NCBI GenBank assembly: GCA_018056925.1
Contig: JAGPEO010000002.1
Coordinates: 1 to 34,600, forward strand
Direction of reading: 5' to 3'
Length of the DNA stretch: 34,600 bases
DNA from: Phycisphaerae bacterium
GTDB taxonomy: Bacteria > Planctomycetota > Phycisphaerae > UBA1845 > Fen-1342
Made by a program: the position numbers and the translations under genes. Shown here piece by piece: positions 8,687 through 15,865 of this stretch (within the stretch, counting starts at the first letter, position 1; the number at the start of each line of letters is the position of its first letter). A model generated the notes under the pieces. It ran no database searches and was not told the DNA's origin. It saw only the letters and a program-made list of their open reading frames with translations.

Positions 8687-8703
8687 ACCAACGCGGAAGT
8701 AGA
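8675..8703 (+). repeat. Duplicated htrA stop-codon segment
   Basis: ACGCGGAAGTAGA occurs at 8675-8687 and again at 8691-8703, a 16-bp period duplication that repeats the last codons and stop of the protease gene. It looks like a small slippage event. Confidence 0.85.
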
Positions 8704-8964
8704 ACATTCGCCGCCAGAATGCGCGGATGGCGCGTGTGTGCGCGCCCGGCGGCCATCAGCTTTGAGCTATCAGGTGTGACAAGAAGTTGCCGCGGGTGCC
8801 GGAGCACGTCCAGCGCGAGGTCAACGTCACGTGCGTTGTAAGAGGCCAGATTGAGGACACTGATACAAGGCAATTGCAATAAAGTTATAGGACATACAAA
8901 GAAGTAATACGTTCTCTAAACTGCGACCCTGTCAGTACTTATGTGCTACGTCAGCGAGGCGCGA
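8704..8964. other. Non-coding gap before the toxin-antitoxin operon
   Basis: No supported gene. A 73-codon reverse frame (8658-8879) overlaps the htrA end and shows no family motif. From about 8875 the composition turns AT-rich, unlike the flanking chromosome, which fits a horizontally acquired cassette beginning here. Confidence 0.5.
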
Positions 8965-8993
8965 TTGAATTATAACAGAAAAAATGTTATATT
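8965..8993 (+). promoter_or_regulatory. Toxin-antitoxin promoter with overlapping operator
   Basis: The boxes TTGAAT (8965-8970) and TATATT (8988-8993) are separated by exactly 17 bp. The spacer and the start of the -10 box are filled by a perfect inverted repeat, TATAACA (8971-8977) and TGTTATA (8985-8991) around seven bases. A repressor bound there would block RNA polymerase, as expected for autoregulation by the downstream HTH antitoxin. The start of transcription would be near 9000, about 33 nt before the toxin start. Confidence 0.7.
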
Positions 8994-9032
8994 TCATTGC
9001 TTGGTTTGACGATGCTTCCGCGGAGGCGCGCA

Positions 9033-9488
9033 GTGGAAGAGCTTGGACTTTATGAGGTCAGGTTTATTGGACCCGCGTTTTTTGAAGCTCGAAACCTGTG
9101 TCGCGAGACCTTCGACAGAATGGCTCTTCGGGACCACCTGAGAAAGCTCGAGCACTGGGAGCACGACGATGTGGGTGGTTTGGCGGTCGACCTTGACTGG
9201 TTTTGGATACGTGATTTCAAGGAATTGCGCTTAGCGGAGGTGCTCATCGACGATGAACTCGGCGGGCATGCCGATTTGCGAGCGGTCGTTTTCGTGCCTA
9301 CGGAGGCGTACCCCTATGCCCGCGACGGGAAGCGCGTGATATGGGTGCTGAGCGTGCTGGACAAACAGGACGATCAGTACACGCTCGCCGAAACCGCCAA
9401 CCTGTGGCTGCGGCGAAAATCAGTGCAGAGGTATTACGAACGAGAATCTGCGGGTGAGTACGAGCGTTTGAATGATTTAACCGATTGA
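9033..9488 (+). CDS. Probable RelE/HigB-superfamily toxin
   Basis: A 151-aa protein, predicted ribosome-dependent mRNA interferase. The C-terminal half has the RelE/HigB-like pattern: ELGGHADLRAVVF, then KRVIWVLSVLDKQDD, then TANLWLRRKSVQRYY. The N-terminal 60 residues, with several Trp and acidic residues, are longer than in typical HigB (about 90-120 aa) and are not recognised. The start is GTG 9033, because GGAGG (9022-9026) lies 6 nt upstream; the upstream ATG 9012 and TTG 8997 have no ribosome-binding site. It precedes an HTH gene, the toxin-first order of HigBA modules. The toxin role is inferred from fold pattern plus context. Confidence 0.65.
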   Translation: MEELGLYEVRFIGPAFFEARNLCRETFDRMALRDHLRKLEHWEHDDVGGLAVDLDWFWIRDFKELRLAEVLIDDELGGHADLRAVVFVPTEAYPYARDGKRVIWVLSVLDKQDDQYTLAETANLWLRRKSVQRYYERESAGEYERLNDLTD

Positions 9489-9518
9489 GCCGCGATTGTG
9501 CACCCGGGGAGTTATAAA

Positions 9519-10031
9519 ATGAAAGTTGATAGGAAGCCGATGCTCTCACAAGAAATACCCAAGGAGCAACTCGCCGTCGGGGCCGCATTCCTGCGCGCGT
9601 TCATGGAATGCGATGATGAAATTCAGAAGCATGTCGTCCAACTGGCCAAATTAGCTGGTTCGCCGGAAGCGACGGATAGAGAGAAGACGATGGCTCTCTA
9701 TTCGATTGCCGAAGCGCTGCGACCTGTAATGCATAACGGTCACCTGGGCATCTCGGTCGACGAGGCTGACCAGATTGCGGTCGAGGACCGGCCGGACGGT
9801 GCGGCGGCGCTGGCGCGCTTGCAGAATCAAAAGAAAGAGTTTTCCGAGCGCCTGGCAGCGCTGATGGAGCGGAAGAACATCAGCCAGGCTGAACTGGCCA
9901 AGGCGATCGGCGTCAGCCAGCCGGCCATTTCGCTGCTGCTTGCGCGCAAGTGCCGCCCGCAAAGACGCACGGTTGAGAAGTTGGCCGAAGCTCTGAACGT
10001 CGAAACTCGGGAACTCTGGCTCGAGGGATAG
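9519..10031 (+). CDS. XRE-family HTH antitoxin (HigA-like)
   Basis: A 170-aa protein. The C-terminal 60 residues form an XRE helix-turn-helix: ALMERKNISQAELAKAIGVSQPAISLLLARKCRPQRRTVEKLAEAL. The first 100 residues are an acidic, helical region that may neutralise the toxin. The start is ATG 9519, with GGGGAG at 9506-9511 and 7-nt spacing; a GTG at 9498 lacks a ribosome-binding site. The gap to the toxin stop is 30 bp. It is expected to repress the promoter at 8965-8993 through the inverted repeat there. A terminator follows at once, so the two genes form a closed cassette. A stand-alone regulator is the alternative. Confidence 0.75.
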   Translation: MKVDRKPMLSQEIPKEQLAVGAAFLRAFMECDDEIQKHVVQLAKLAGSPEATDREKTMALYSIAEALRPVMHNGHLGISVDEADQIAVEDRPDGAAALARLQNQKKEFSERLAALMERKNISQAELAKAIGVSQPAISLLLARKCRPQRRTVEKLAEALNVETRELWLEG

Positions 10032-10056
10032 TCAAACAGAAGTGAACGCATTTGCA

Positions 10057-10089
10057 GGCCCGGCTGCCGTTGGGTCGCCGGGCCTTTTT
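10057..10089 (+). terminator. Rho-independent terminator of the toxin-antitoxin operon
   Basis: GGCCCGGC (10057-10064) and GCCGGGCC (10077-10084) form an 8-bp perfect stem with a 12-nt loop, followed directly by TTTTT (10085-10089). It lies 26 bp after the antitoxin stop. Confidence 0.9.
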
Positions 10090-10156
10090 CGTAGCACAGC
10101 GTGCTGACGCAAGGGCAGGGGCTCGGAGATCAACGGAGCATCGAGAGCGCGACTAC

Positions 10157-10180
10157 TTAACGGCCAGCAAGGGCCGTTAA
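10157..10180. terminator. Hairpin between convergent genes, possible purL terminator
   Basis: TTAACGGCC (10157-10165) and GGCCGTTAA (10172-10180) form a perfect 9-bp stem with loop AGCAAG. It lies 24 bp beyond the purL stop. There is no T-run on either strand, so it may protect a 3' end rather than terminate. Confidence 0.5.
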
Positions 10181-10204
10181 CGCGGCAAACTCGAAGCTTG
10201 CGCT

Positions 10205-13200
10205 TCAGGTAGTGCCGCAGGCCGGGCTTCCCGCCCAGGCGGCGCGCAGTTCGCTGACCGGGACGCTGTGGCCGCCCACGCTCAGTAGGTCGTCGCGCCT
10301 GACCATTCCCAAATCCAGAATCCGCACTCCGCGCCGCGACATCATTGCGCCCAGCTTCCCCGCGTCCGCCGTTTCGATCACATACCCCGCGCACATTCCT
10401 GCAAAGGGCGACGTGTTCGGGTTGCCCTCACCGGCGCTTCGGGTTGTTTGGCCCTGGCTTGCGCTTCGGGCTCGGATTGCATGGCCCTCGCTGGCACCTT
10501 GCGCTCGCATTGGACTGAGCGCCTCATCGGCAATCCCAACCCCGCGCCCGCCCGCGAACGCCATCTCGGCCACCGCCGTCAGCCATCCACCATCGCTGCA
10601 GTCGTGGCACGCCGCGACCAGCCCCTCCGCAATCGCATCTGCGACAGCCACATGAATGCCGGCCGCCTCAGCCGGATCGAATCCGACCTGCGGAACTCCA
10701 CCGACCAGGAACAGCTCGTTGCCGGACGCCTTCAGATCGCTCGTGACACAGCGCGTCACGTCCGAAACGATGCTGATGGCGCTGATCAGCAGCGTGCCCG
10801 GAATGGCCAGACGCCCCGTCTGCCGAATGCGATGCTCCAACTCAGGCAAAATGCCCCTGAGCCGCACCGCGTCGCGATCATCGCCTTCCGACATCCCGCG
10901 CAACAGCGCCAACAAAGGCTCCACGTCCGCCGCATCCAGCGCAAACTCGTTGTTCAGCGAATCCTTGCCCGAAATGAACGGCACACCGTACGCGACCGCC
11001 ACGTCATAGCACGCCTGGCACGCCCGCACCAGGCCGCCAAGCTGCTGCGGATCATCCGCCCGCCCCCAGCAGAAATTGTCCAGCACCGCCGTCTGCCGCG
11101 GATCGCCTCCCACCGCCACCACGTTCCGCACCGCCTCGTCTATGCCGGCCGCGGCCATCCAGTATGGATCAACGTCGCTCAGCTCCAACGCCAACCCGCA
11201 ACCCAGCGCGATTCCCCGCCGCGAACCCGCCACCGGCCTCAGAACCGCCGCATCGCCCGGCCCCTGCCCCGGCCCCACCAGCGGCTTAATGACTGACCCG
11301 CCCTGAACCTCGTGATCGTATTGCCGAATCACCCATTCCTTGGCCGCGACGTCCGGCCGCGCCAGCTCGCGCAGCAGCATCCGGCCCAGATCATCGCAGG
11401 CGCCAGCCGAGTTTTCACCGCGCTCCGGCGCGGGCCCGGATTGGGAGGGCTCGGATTGCGACTGTGGCGGGTGCCATTCCACAACCGCGCTGCGTTTCGG
11501 CACGCCGCGGTGCAGAAACTCCATTTCCAGGTCGCCGACGATCTTTCCTTCGTAGTGGACGACCAGCCGCGGTGCCCCGCCGTAGCCTTCCGAGCCGAAA
11601 ACGCCGATGACGCTCGCCTCCACCTCCTCCTCGCGCATGATTTCGAGAAAACGCTCCAGGTGCTCCGGCGGCACCGCCAGAACCATGCGTTCCTGCGCTT
11701 CGCTGATCCAGATTTCGTCATAGCGCAGTCCCGCGTACTTCAGCGGCACCTTGTCCAGGTGAACCGTCGCCCCGACGTGCTCGGCCATCTCGCCAACAGC
11801 GCTGCTCAGCCCGCCCGCGCCGCAATCCGTAATCGCGCTGTACAAGCAGCCGCGCGCGTCATCGCGCGCTCGCAGAACCGCGTCCAGAAAGCGCTTCTCC
11901 GTGATCGCGTTTCCGATTTGCACCGCGTGCGAGAATTCGTCCGCGTGCGTGTCCGTCAGCTCGGCCGACGAGAACGTCGCACCATGAATCCCGTCGCGTC
12001 CCGTCCGCCCGCCAATCAGCACGATGTGATCGCCGGGTCGCGCGGCTTTCTCGATTTTGTCGCGCGGAATCAACCCCACGCAGCCGCAGTACACCAGCGG
12101 GTTCCCAAGGTAACGCGGATCGAAGTTGATCGCCCCATTGACCGTCGGGATGCCCATGCGGTTGCCGTAGTCGGCCACGCCTTTGACGATCCCACGCAAA
12201 ATCCGCCGCGGATGCAGAACGCCTTTCGGCAGCTTGTCGGCCGGCCAGTTGGAAGGCGCGACACAGAATACATCAGTATTAGCGATCGGGCGGGCGCCGA
12301 GCCCGCAGCCGATTACATCTCTAATCACTCCGCCGATTCCGGTGGCCGCCCCACCGTAGGGTTCGATCGCCGACGGGTGATTGTGCGTCTCGACTTTGAA
12401 CGCCACGCCATGCTGCTCGTCGAATCCAATGATCCCGGCGTTGTCCTTGAAGACGGACAGACACTCCGGACCGCGACCGGCTTCCATCAATTCTGCCGTC
12501 GCGCGCCCGATCGTGTCCTTCAATAGGTTTTCGTAGCGGCGTTCGAAGGCGACGCCGGCGCGAGACGCCCCGGCTCCGCCAGGCAGAGGCTCGCCGCGAT
12601 ACACGATCTCGCTCTTGAGCGTCTTGTGAACGCAGTGCTCCGACCACGTCTGCGCCAGCGTTTCCAACTCCAGGTCGGTCGGATCCCGCCCCAGCGGCCG
12701 GTAGTGAGCCTGAATCGCCTTCATCTCCTCGCGCGAGAGGAACAAATGTCCGCTGCGCGACAGCTCATTCAAGCCCGCGTCGTCCAACTCGCGGATCGGC
12801 ACGCGCCGCAGAACGAATTCGAAGACCGGCGGTTGCGGCGCCGGCTTCACCCCCGCCGTTCCGATAACCACCTCCTCGATGCAGTCGTTCGCCAGCACAC
12901 GCCCCGCCGCCGACCGCAGCTCGGCCTCCGTCATCTCCCCGAAAAGAACGTACCGCCACGCTGTCCGGACGGCCTGCACCCCCACTCCCTCCGCGCGCAG
13001 CTCCGCCAACGTGCTCTCGGCGACTGGATCCATCACCCCAGGCCGCCGATGAACCTCGACCGTCCGGGCCTTGGCCGGCGGCACGGCCGACTCTCCCTCG
13101 CGACGAACCGAGAATTCTTCGGTCACCGGGTCTATCAGCAGCTCGACGACCCGCTCGATATCCCGCGCTCCCAGCTCGCCGTCCAAAAAGAACAGCCGCT

Positions 13201-13318
13201 CCGCGTAGCCGCTCTCCACGGCCAACCCGGCCTCACGTAGTCTGAAGATCAGGCTTCGATCGGACGCGGGGCGACCATCAACCGGTCGCGGTCGGACTTC
13301 GATGCAATAGACAGTCAT
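10205..13318 (-). CDS. purL: Phosphoribosylformylglycinamidine synthase, PurL with N-terminal PurS-like region
   Basis: A 1037-aa FGAM synthase synthetase subunit (FGAR + ATP + ammonia/glutamine to FGAM) in purine synthesis. Residues about 87-165 look like PurS (ARTVEVHRRPGVMDPVAESTL) and residues 1-85 may be a second copy of that fold. Synthetase motifs follow: ETLAQTWSEHC, HNHPSAIEPYGG (about 311), GGSVIKPLVGPGQGPGDAA and GKDSLNNEF. There is no C-terminal glutaminase domain as in the about 1290-aa fused enzyme, so a separate PurQ is expected; none is in this window. Two low-complexity, repeat-derived insertions lie at about residues 615-637 (PPQSQSEPSQSGPAPERG) and 935-973 (QGASEGHAIRARSASQGQ), both in frame. 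The gap to tyrA upstream is 31 bp. Confidence 0.93.
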   Translation of the reverse strand: MTVYCIEVRPRPVDGRPASDRSLIFRLREAGLAVESGYAERLFFLDGELGARDIERVVELLIDPVTEEFSVRREGESAVPPAKARTVEVHRRPGVMDPVAESTLAELRAEGVGVQAVRTAWRYVLFGEMTEAELRSAAGRVLANDCIEEVVIGTAGVKPAPQPPVFEFVLRRVPIRELDDAGLNELSRSGHLFLSREEMKAIQAHYRPLGRDPTDLELETLAQTWSEHCVHKTLKSEIVYRGEPLPGGAGASRAGVAFERRYENLLKDTIGRATAELMEAGRGPECLSVFKDNAGIIGFDEQHGVAFKVETHNHPSAIEPYGGAATGIGGVIRDVIGCGLGARPIANTDVFCVAPSNWPADKLPKGVLHPRRILRGIVKGVADYGNRMGIPTVNGAINFDPRYLGNPLVYCGCVGLIPRDKIEKAARPGDHIVLIGGRTGRDGIHGATFSSAELTDTHADEFSHAVQIGNAITEKRFLDAVLRARDDARGCLYSAITDCGAGGLSSAVGEMAEHVGATVHLDKVPLKYAGLRYDEIWISEAQERMVLAVPPEHLERFLEIMREEEVEASVIGVFGSEGYGGAPRLVVHYEGKIVGDLEMEFLHRGVPKRSAVVEWHPPQSQSEPSQSGPAPERGENSAGACDDLGRMLLRELARPDVAAKEWVIRQYDHEVQGGSVIKPLVGPGQGPGDAAVLRPVAGSRRGIALGCGLALELSDVDPYWMAAAGIDEAVRNVVAVGGDPRQTAVLDNFCWGRADDPQQLGGLVRACQACYDVAVAYGVPFISGKDSLNNEFALDAADVEPLLALLRGMSEGDDRDAVRLRGILPELEHRIRQTGRLAIPGTLLISAISIVSDVTRCVTSDLKASGNELFLVGGVPQVGFDPAEAAGIHVAVADAIAEGLVAACHDCSDGGWLTAVAEMAFAGGRGVGIADEALSPMRAQGASEGHAIRARSASQGQTTRSAGEGNPNTSPFAGMCAGYVIETADAGKLGAMMSRRGVRILDLGMVRRDDLLSVGGHSVPVSELRAAWAGSPACGTT

Positions 13319-13349
13319 AAGGATGGAGATTGTCGCACAGCCGCCGGAG

Positions 13350-14186
13350 TTAGTCTATCCAGTCCGGACGCTGGAACTTCTCGGCCAGCCATTCGTTGCG
13401 GATCTGGACGGCCCGCGCCAGTAAACGATGGACGTTGCCGTCCTCGTGGCGCTCCAGCCAGGTGTCCAACTGTTTCAGGTCGTCGACGAGCTGGCTGATG
13501 GCCACGCGGACCTGTTCGCGGTTGGAGGTCAGGATGTCCTGCCACAAATCGGGATCCCGCGACGCGATATGGGTCATCTGGATCAACCCTGGCGCGGCCA
13601 CGTGCAGCCCCTCCTGCCGCGCGGCCAGGAGCAGGGTCAGGGCCGAAACCACGTGCGGCAAATGGCTTACGCGAGCTATGGTTTCGTCATGCGCCGCGGG
13701 CGACATTTCGGTCACGTGCGCCCCGGTTAGCTCCCACATTGAGCGAACGCACTGCACGGCTTCAGGCGCAGTCGCCGAAACGGGCGTCAGTATCACGGTT
13801 TTGCCGTGAAACAGGTCCGCGCGGGCGAAAGACACGCCGCGCTGGTTGAACCCGGTCATCGGATGGGCCCCGACGAAACGACAAGGGTGGCTCAGCGTGG
13901 AGCCGGCGGCGTTTACGACTGGGACCTTCACGCTGCCAACGTCAGTAACGATGGCGGCTTCGTCCAGGATCGGGGCAAGCTGCCGCAGCATACCCGGCAT
14001 GACCGAAAGCGGCGTCGCCAGGCAGAACAGCCCAACGTCTTTGGGCAGATCCGTCGGCCGGGTCGCGCCGGCGTGCACCGCGCCGGTCTCGATCGCGGCC
14101 TCCAGATCGCTGGGGTCGCGAGCCAGTGCAAGAAGCTTCCCCTCAAACCCGGCCGCCTGTAGCGCCAAGCCGAGCGATCCGCCCAT
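13350..14186 (-). CDS. tyrA: Prephenate dehydrogenase
   Basis: Oxidative decarboxylation of prephenate to 4-hydroxyphenylpyruvate in tyrosine synthesis, NAD-dependent. Seen: GGSLGLALQAAGF, LFCLATPLSVMPGML, IVTDVGSVK, FVGAHPMTGFNQRGV (substrate histidine) and the late SHLPHVVSALTLLLA helix; no chorismate mutase or ACT domain. The ATG at 14186 would cut off half of the Rossmann glycine motif. The same frame stays open upstream to a TGA at 14250-14252 and encodes RVCIVGPGLM just before this ATG, so the true protein must start earlier. No ATG, GTG or TTG exists there; only CTG (14234), ATC or ATA are available. Either a non-canonical start or a sequence error is implied. Purl follows after 31 bp. 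Confidence 0.88.
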   Translation of the reverse strand: MGGSLGLALQAAGFEGKLLALARDPSDLEAAIETGAVHAGATRPTDLPKDVGLFCLATPLSVMPGMLRQLAPILDEAAIVTDVGSVKVPVVNAAGSTLSHPCRFVGAHPMTGFNQRGVSFARADLFHGKTVILTPVSATAPEAVQCVRSMWELTGAHVTEMSPAAHDETIARVSHLPHVVSALTLLLAARQEGLHVAAPGLIQMTHIASRDPDLWQDILTSNREQVRVAISQLVDDLKQLDTWLERHEDGNVHRLLARAVQIRNEWLAEKFQRPDWID

Positions 14187-14299
14187 GAGCCCCGGGCCGA
14201 CGATGCAAACGCGTTCTATCTCTTTGATTTCCAGGAGCTTACGACCTATTCAGGACCTGAGGCAAACCATCAAATCTTTAGCAACGCCTAAAAATACGC

Positions 14300-14329
14300 T
14301 TGCATTTGGCGCTCCATAGCAGGTAGTAT
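14300..14329 (+). promoter_or_regulatory. Candidate accA promoter
   Basis: TTGCAT (14300-14305), an 18-bp spacer and TAGTAT (14324-14329) resemble a sigma-70 promoter 60 bp upstream of the accA start, in the gap between divergent tyrA and accA. Moderate match only. Confidence 0.4.
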
Positions 14330-14389
14330 TCCCGTCCAACAGGACGCAGAAGATGCGTTCGAAAAGGCGCGGTTAGCAATCAGGTAGAT

Positions 14390-15463
14390 ATGAGCACGCA
14401 GCCGAGTACCAAGAACGGGCCCCAGCCTTACCTACTCGATTTCGAACGACCCATAAACGTCATCGAACAGGAACTGCTGCGCCTCGAGGCCGCCGCAGCC
14501 GACGGGGGGAGTGATTTCTCAGCCATTGAGAAAAAACGCGCAGAACTCAACGAAGCACTTCGCCAGGTCTATGGCAAGCTGACAGCCTGGGATCACGTGC
14601 TGGTTTCGCGCCATCCGCGCCGCCCGCTGCTTCGCGATTACCTGCGCCTGATCACCGAAGACTTCTACGAGCTGCACGGCGACAAGGTCTACGGCGATGA
14701 CCGGGCCATGGTTTGCGGGTTTGCCCGAATCGCCCGGCAGCGCGTGATGATTATCGGCCATCAGAAAGGCCGCGACACACGCGAGAAGATCGAGGCCAAT
14801 TTCGGCTGTGCCCACCCGGAGGGATACCGGAAGGCTCTCAAGAAAATGCAGTTGGCGGCGAAGTTCAAGGTGCCGATCGTCTGCTTGATCGACACGCCGG
14901 GCGCCTATCCGGGCATTGGTGCTGAGGAACGGGGCATCGCGCACGCGATCGCCGTAAACCTGATGGAGCTATCACGCCTGCCGGTCCCGATGGTTGCCGC
15001 CGTAATTGGCGAGGGCGGCAGCGGCGGCGCTTTGGGCATCGCCGTAGCCGACCAGGTGGCCGTGATGGAGTACGCGTACTACTCCGTCATCAGTCCCGAG
15101 GGCTGTGCCGCAATCCTATGGAAGACCGGCGAGCAGGCGCCTCGGGCGGCCGAAGCCTTGCGGCTTACTCCCGGCCACCTGAAGGAATTGGGCTTGATCG
15201 ACGCGGTCATCCCCGAACCGCTCGGAGCGGCCCACCGCGACCCGGTCGGTGCGGCCCGCAACCTGGAGGCCTGGATCATCCAGGCCCTGCGCGAAGTACG
15301 CCGCCCCCGTATCGAAACCCTCCTCCGCAGACGCTACGAGCGACTGCGAAAGCTGGGTTCAGCTTTTACGACCAAAAGCGGTATGGAGGCCAAGACTGTG
15401 CGGTCGCGCGGCCGGCGCCTGGGTGCGTCTCGCCACGTGGCGGCTCTGGACTCGCCGTCTTAA
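14390..15463 (+). CDS. accA: Acetyl-CoA carboxylase carboxyltransferase subunit alpha
   Basis: A 357-aa AccA. With AccD it transfers the carboxyl group from carboxybiotin to acetyl-CoA, the committed step of fatty-acid synthesis. Seen: YLLDFERPINVIEQEL at the N-terminus, the linker LTAWDHVLVSRHPRRP, ELHGDKVYGDDRAMVCGFARI, HQKGRDTREKIEANFG, IDTPGAYPGIGAEERG and the oxyanion-type glycine loop IGEGGSGGALGI. The C-terminal 35 residues after the family end are basic and unconserved. The ATG at 14390 has only a weak AGG at 14382-14384. A terminator lies 53 bp after the stop. accD and the biotin subunits are not in this window. Confidence 0.96.
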   Translation: MSTQPSTKNGPQPYLLDFERPINVIEQELLRLEAAAADGGSDFSAIEKKRAELNEALRQVYGKLTAWDHVLVSRHPRRPLLRDYLRLITEDFYELHGDKVYGDDRAMVCGFARIARQRVMIIGHQKGRDTREKIEANFGCAHPEGYRKALKKMQLAAKFKVPIVCLIDTPGAYPGIGAEERGIAHAIAVNLMELSRLPVPMVAAVIGEGGSGGALGIAVADQVAVMEYAYYSVISPEGCAAILWKTGEQAPRAAEALRLTPGHLKELGLIDAVIPEPLGAAHRDPVGAARNLEAWIIQALREVRRPRIETLLRRRYERLRKLGSAFTTKSGMEAKTVRSRGRRLGASRHVAALDSPS

Positions 15464-15516
15464 CCGGGCCGAACTGGGACGGCGAACCGAATTTAGGCTC
15501 GCTCCAGATCAAAATA

Positions 15517-15539
15517 CCTGCGACACGCGGCAGGTTTTT
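15517..15539 (+). terminator. accA terminator
   Basis: CCTGC (15517-15521) pairs with GCAGG (15530-15534) and is followed by TTTTT (15535-15539). It is short but has the T-run expected of an intrinsic terminator, 53 bp after the accA stop. Its left arm and loop overlap the -35 box of the next promoter. Confidence 0.65.
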
Positions 15540-15548
15540 GTATATAAT
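15520..15548 (+). promoter_or_regulatory. Promoter of the structured RNA candidate
   Basis: A perfect -10 box TATAAT (15543-15548) has a 17-bp spacer to GCGACA (15520-15525), which matches the last four bases of TTGACA. Transcription would start near 15554-15556. No gene starts within 300 bp downstream, so it probably drives a non-coding RNA. Confidence 0.6.
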
Positions 15549-15553
15549 TTGGT

Positions 15554-15782
15554 CAAAAGGCCTTCCCAGGTGGGCGGGAAGTCGTAAAGACCATTAGGCG
15601 GAGGTAGCCGAGTTGCCCAGGTTTTTGCATCTGGGTGACTTGGGTGTTGGTAGATAGATAGTTTGAGAAACGTTTCGACGCTGTGCGGCGGTTCGAGCCG
15701 GATGTCGCTTGGGTGCATGCTGGTCGCCAATGACCGAACCCGCGGCAAACGGCTCGGATAAGACCGGCCGAATTCAACGGCC
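15554..15782 (+). ncRNA. Candidate structured non-coding RNA, family unknown
   Basis: About 230 nt with no plausible reading frame on this strand follow a good promoter. Visible pairings nest consistently. A 5' hairpin is CTTCCC (15562-15567) with GGGAAG (15576-15581). A long-range helix is CCGAGTTGCC (15608-15617) with GGCAA (15744-15748) plus CTCGG (15753-15757). Inside it GGGT-g-TTGGT (15642-15651) pairs with ACCGAACCC (15733-15741). A 3' hairpin is GGCCG (15766-15770) with CGGCC (15778-15782). I do not see the conserved motifs of RNase P RNA, tmRNA or SRP RNA; a divergent 6S-like RNA cannot be excluded. The 3' end is unclear because no T-run follows the last hairpin. Confidence 0.4.
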
Positions 15783-15803
15783 ACGGGGCGCCGCGAAAAG
15801 AGG

Positions 15804-15833
15804 TTGTGTTTTACTAGCGAATCTTGCTACAAT
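15804..15833 (+). promoter_or_regulatory. Candidate promoter of the DUF2617-like gene
   Basis: TTGTGT (15804-15809), an 18-bp spacer and TACAAT (15828-15833) fit a sigma-70 promoter starting near 15840, 26 nt before the gene. It implies the upstream RNA is a separate unit rather than a leader. Confidence 0.5.
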
Positions 15834-15865
15834 CGACTTTTTGGCTTGCTTGTGCGGAAATAAGG

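Noticed and set aside
8658-8879. A 73-codon minus-strand frame between htrA and the toxin
   Set aside because: It overlaps the htrA 3' end, has no ribosome-binding site that I can defend, and matches no family I know.
9012-9032. ATG 9012 as the toxin start
   Set aside because: GGAGG at 9022-9026 would lie inside the gene. It is ideally placed for GTG 9033, and no site precedes 9012.
11312-12526. A 404-codon plus-strand frame opposite purL
   Set aside because: It is antisense to conserved PurL motifs and is Arg/His/Ala-rich without recognisable domains.
15690-15705. A GGTTCGAGCC motif suggesting a tRNA T-loop
   Set aside because: The flanks cannot form a 5-bp T-stem and no acceptor stem or anticodon arm is found around it.
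15554-15782. RNase P RNA, tmRNA or SRP RNA at this locus
   Set aside because: The conserved P4 and 3' motifs of RNase P, the tmRNA acceptor ends and the SRP apical loop are not seen. It is kept only as an unassigned structured RNA.
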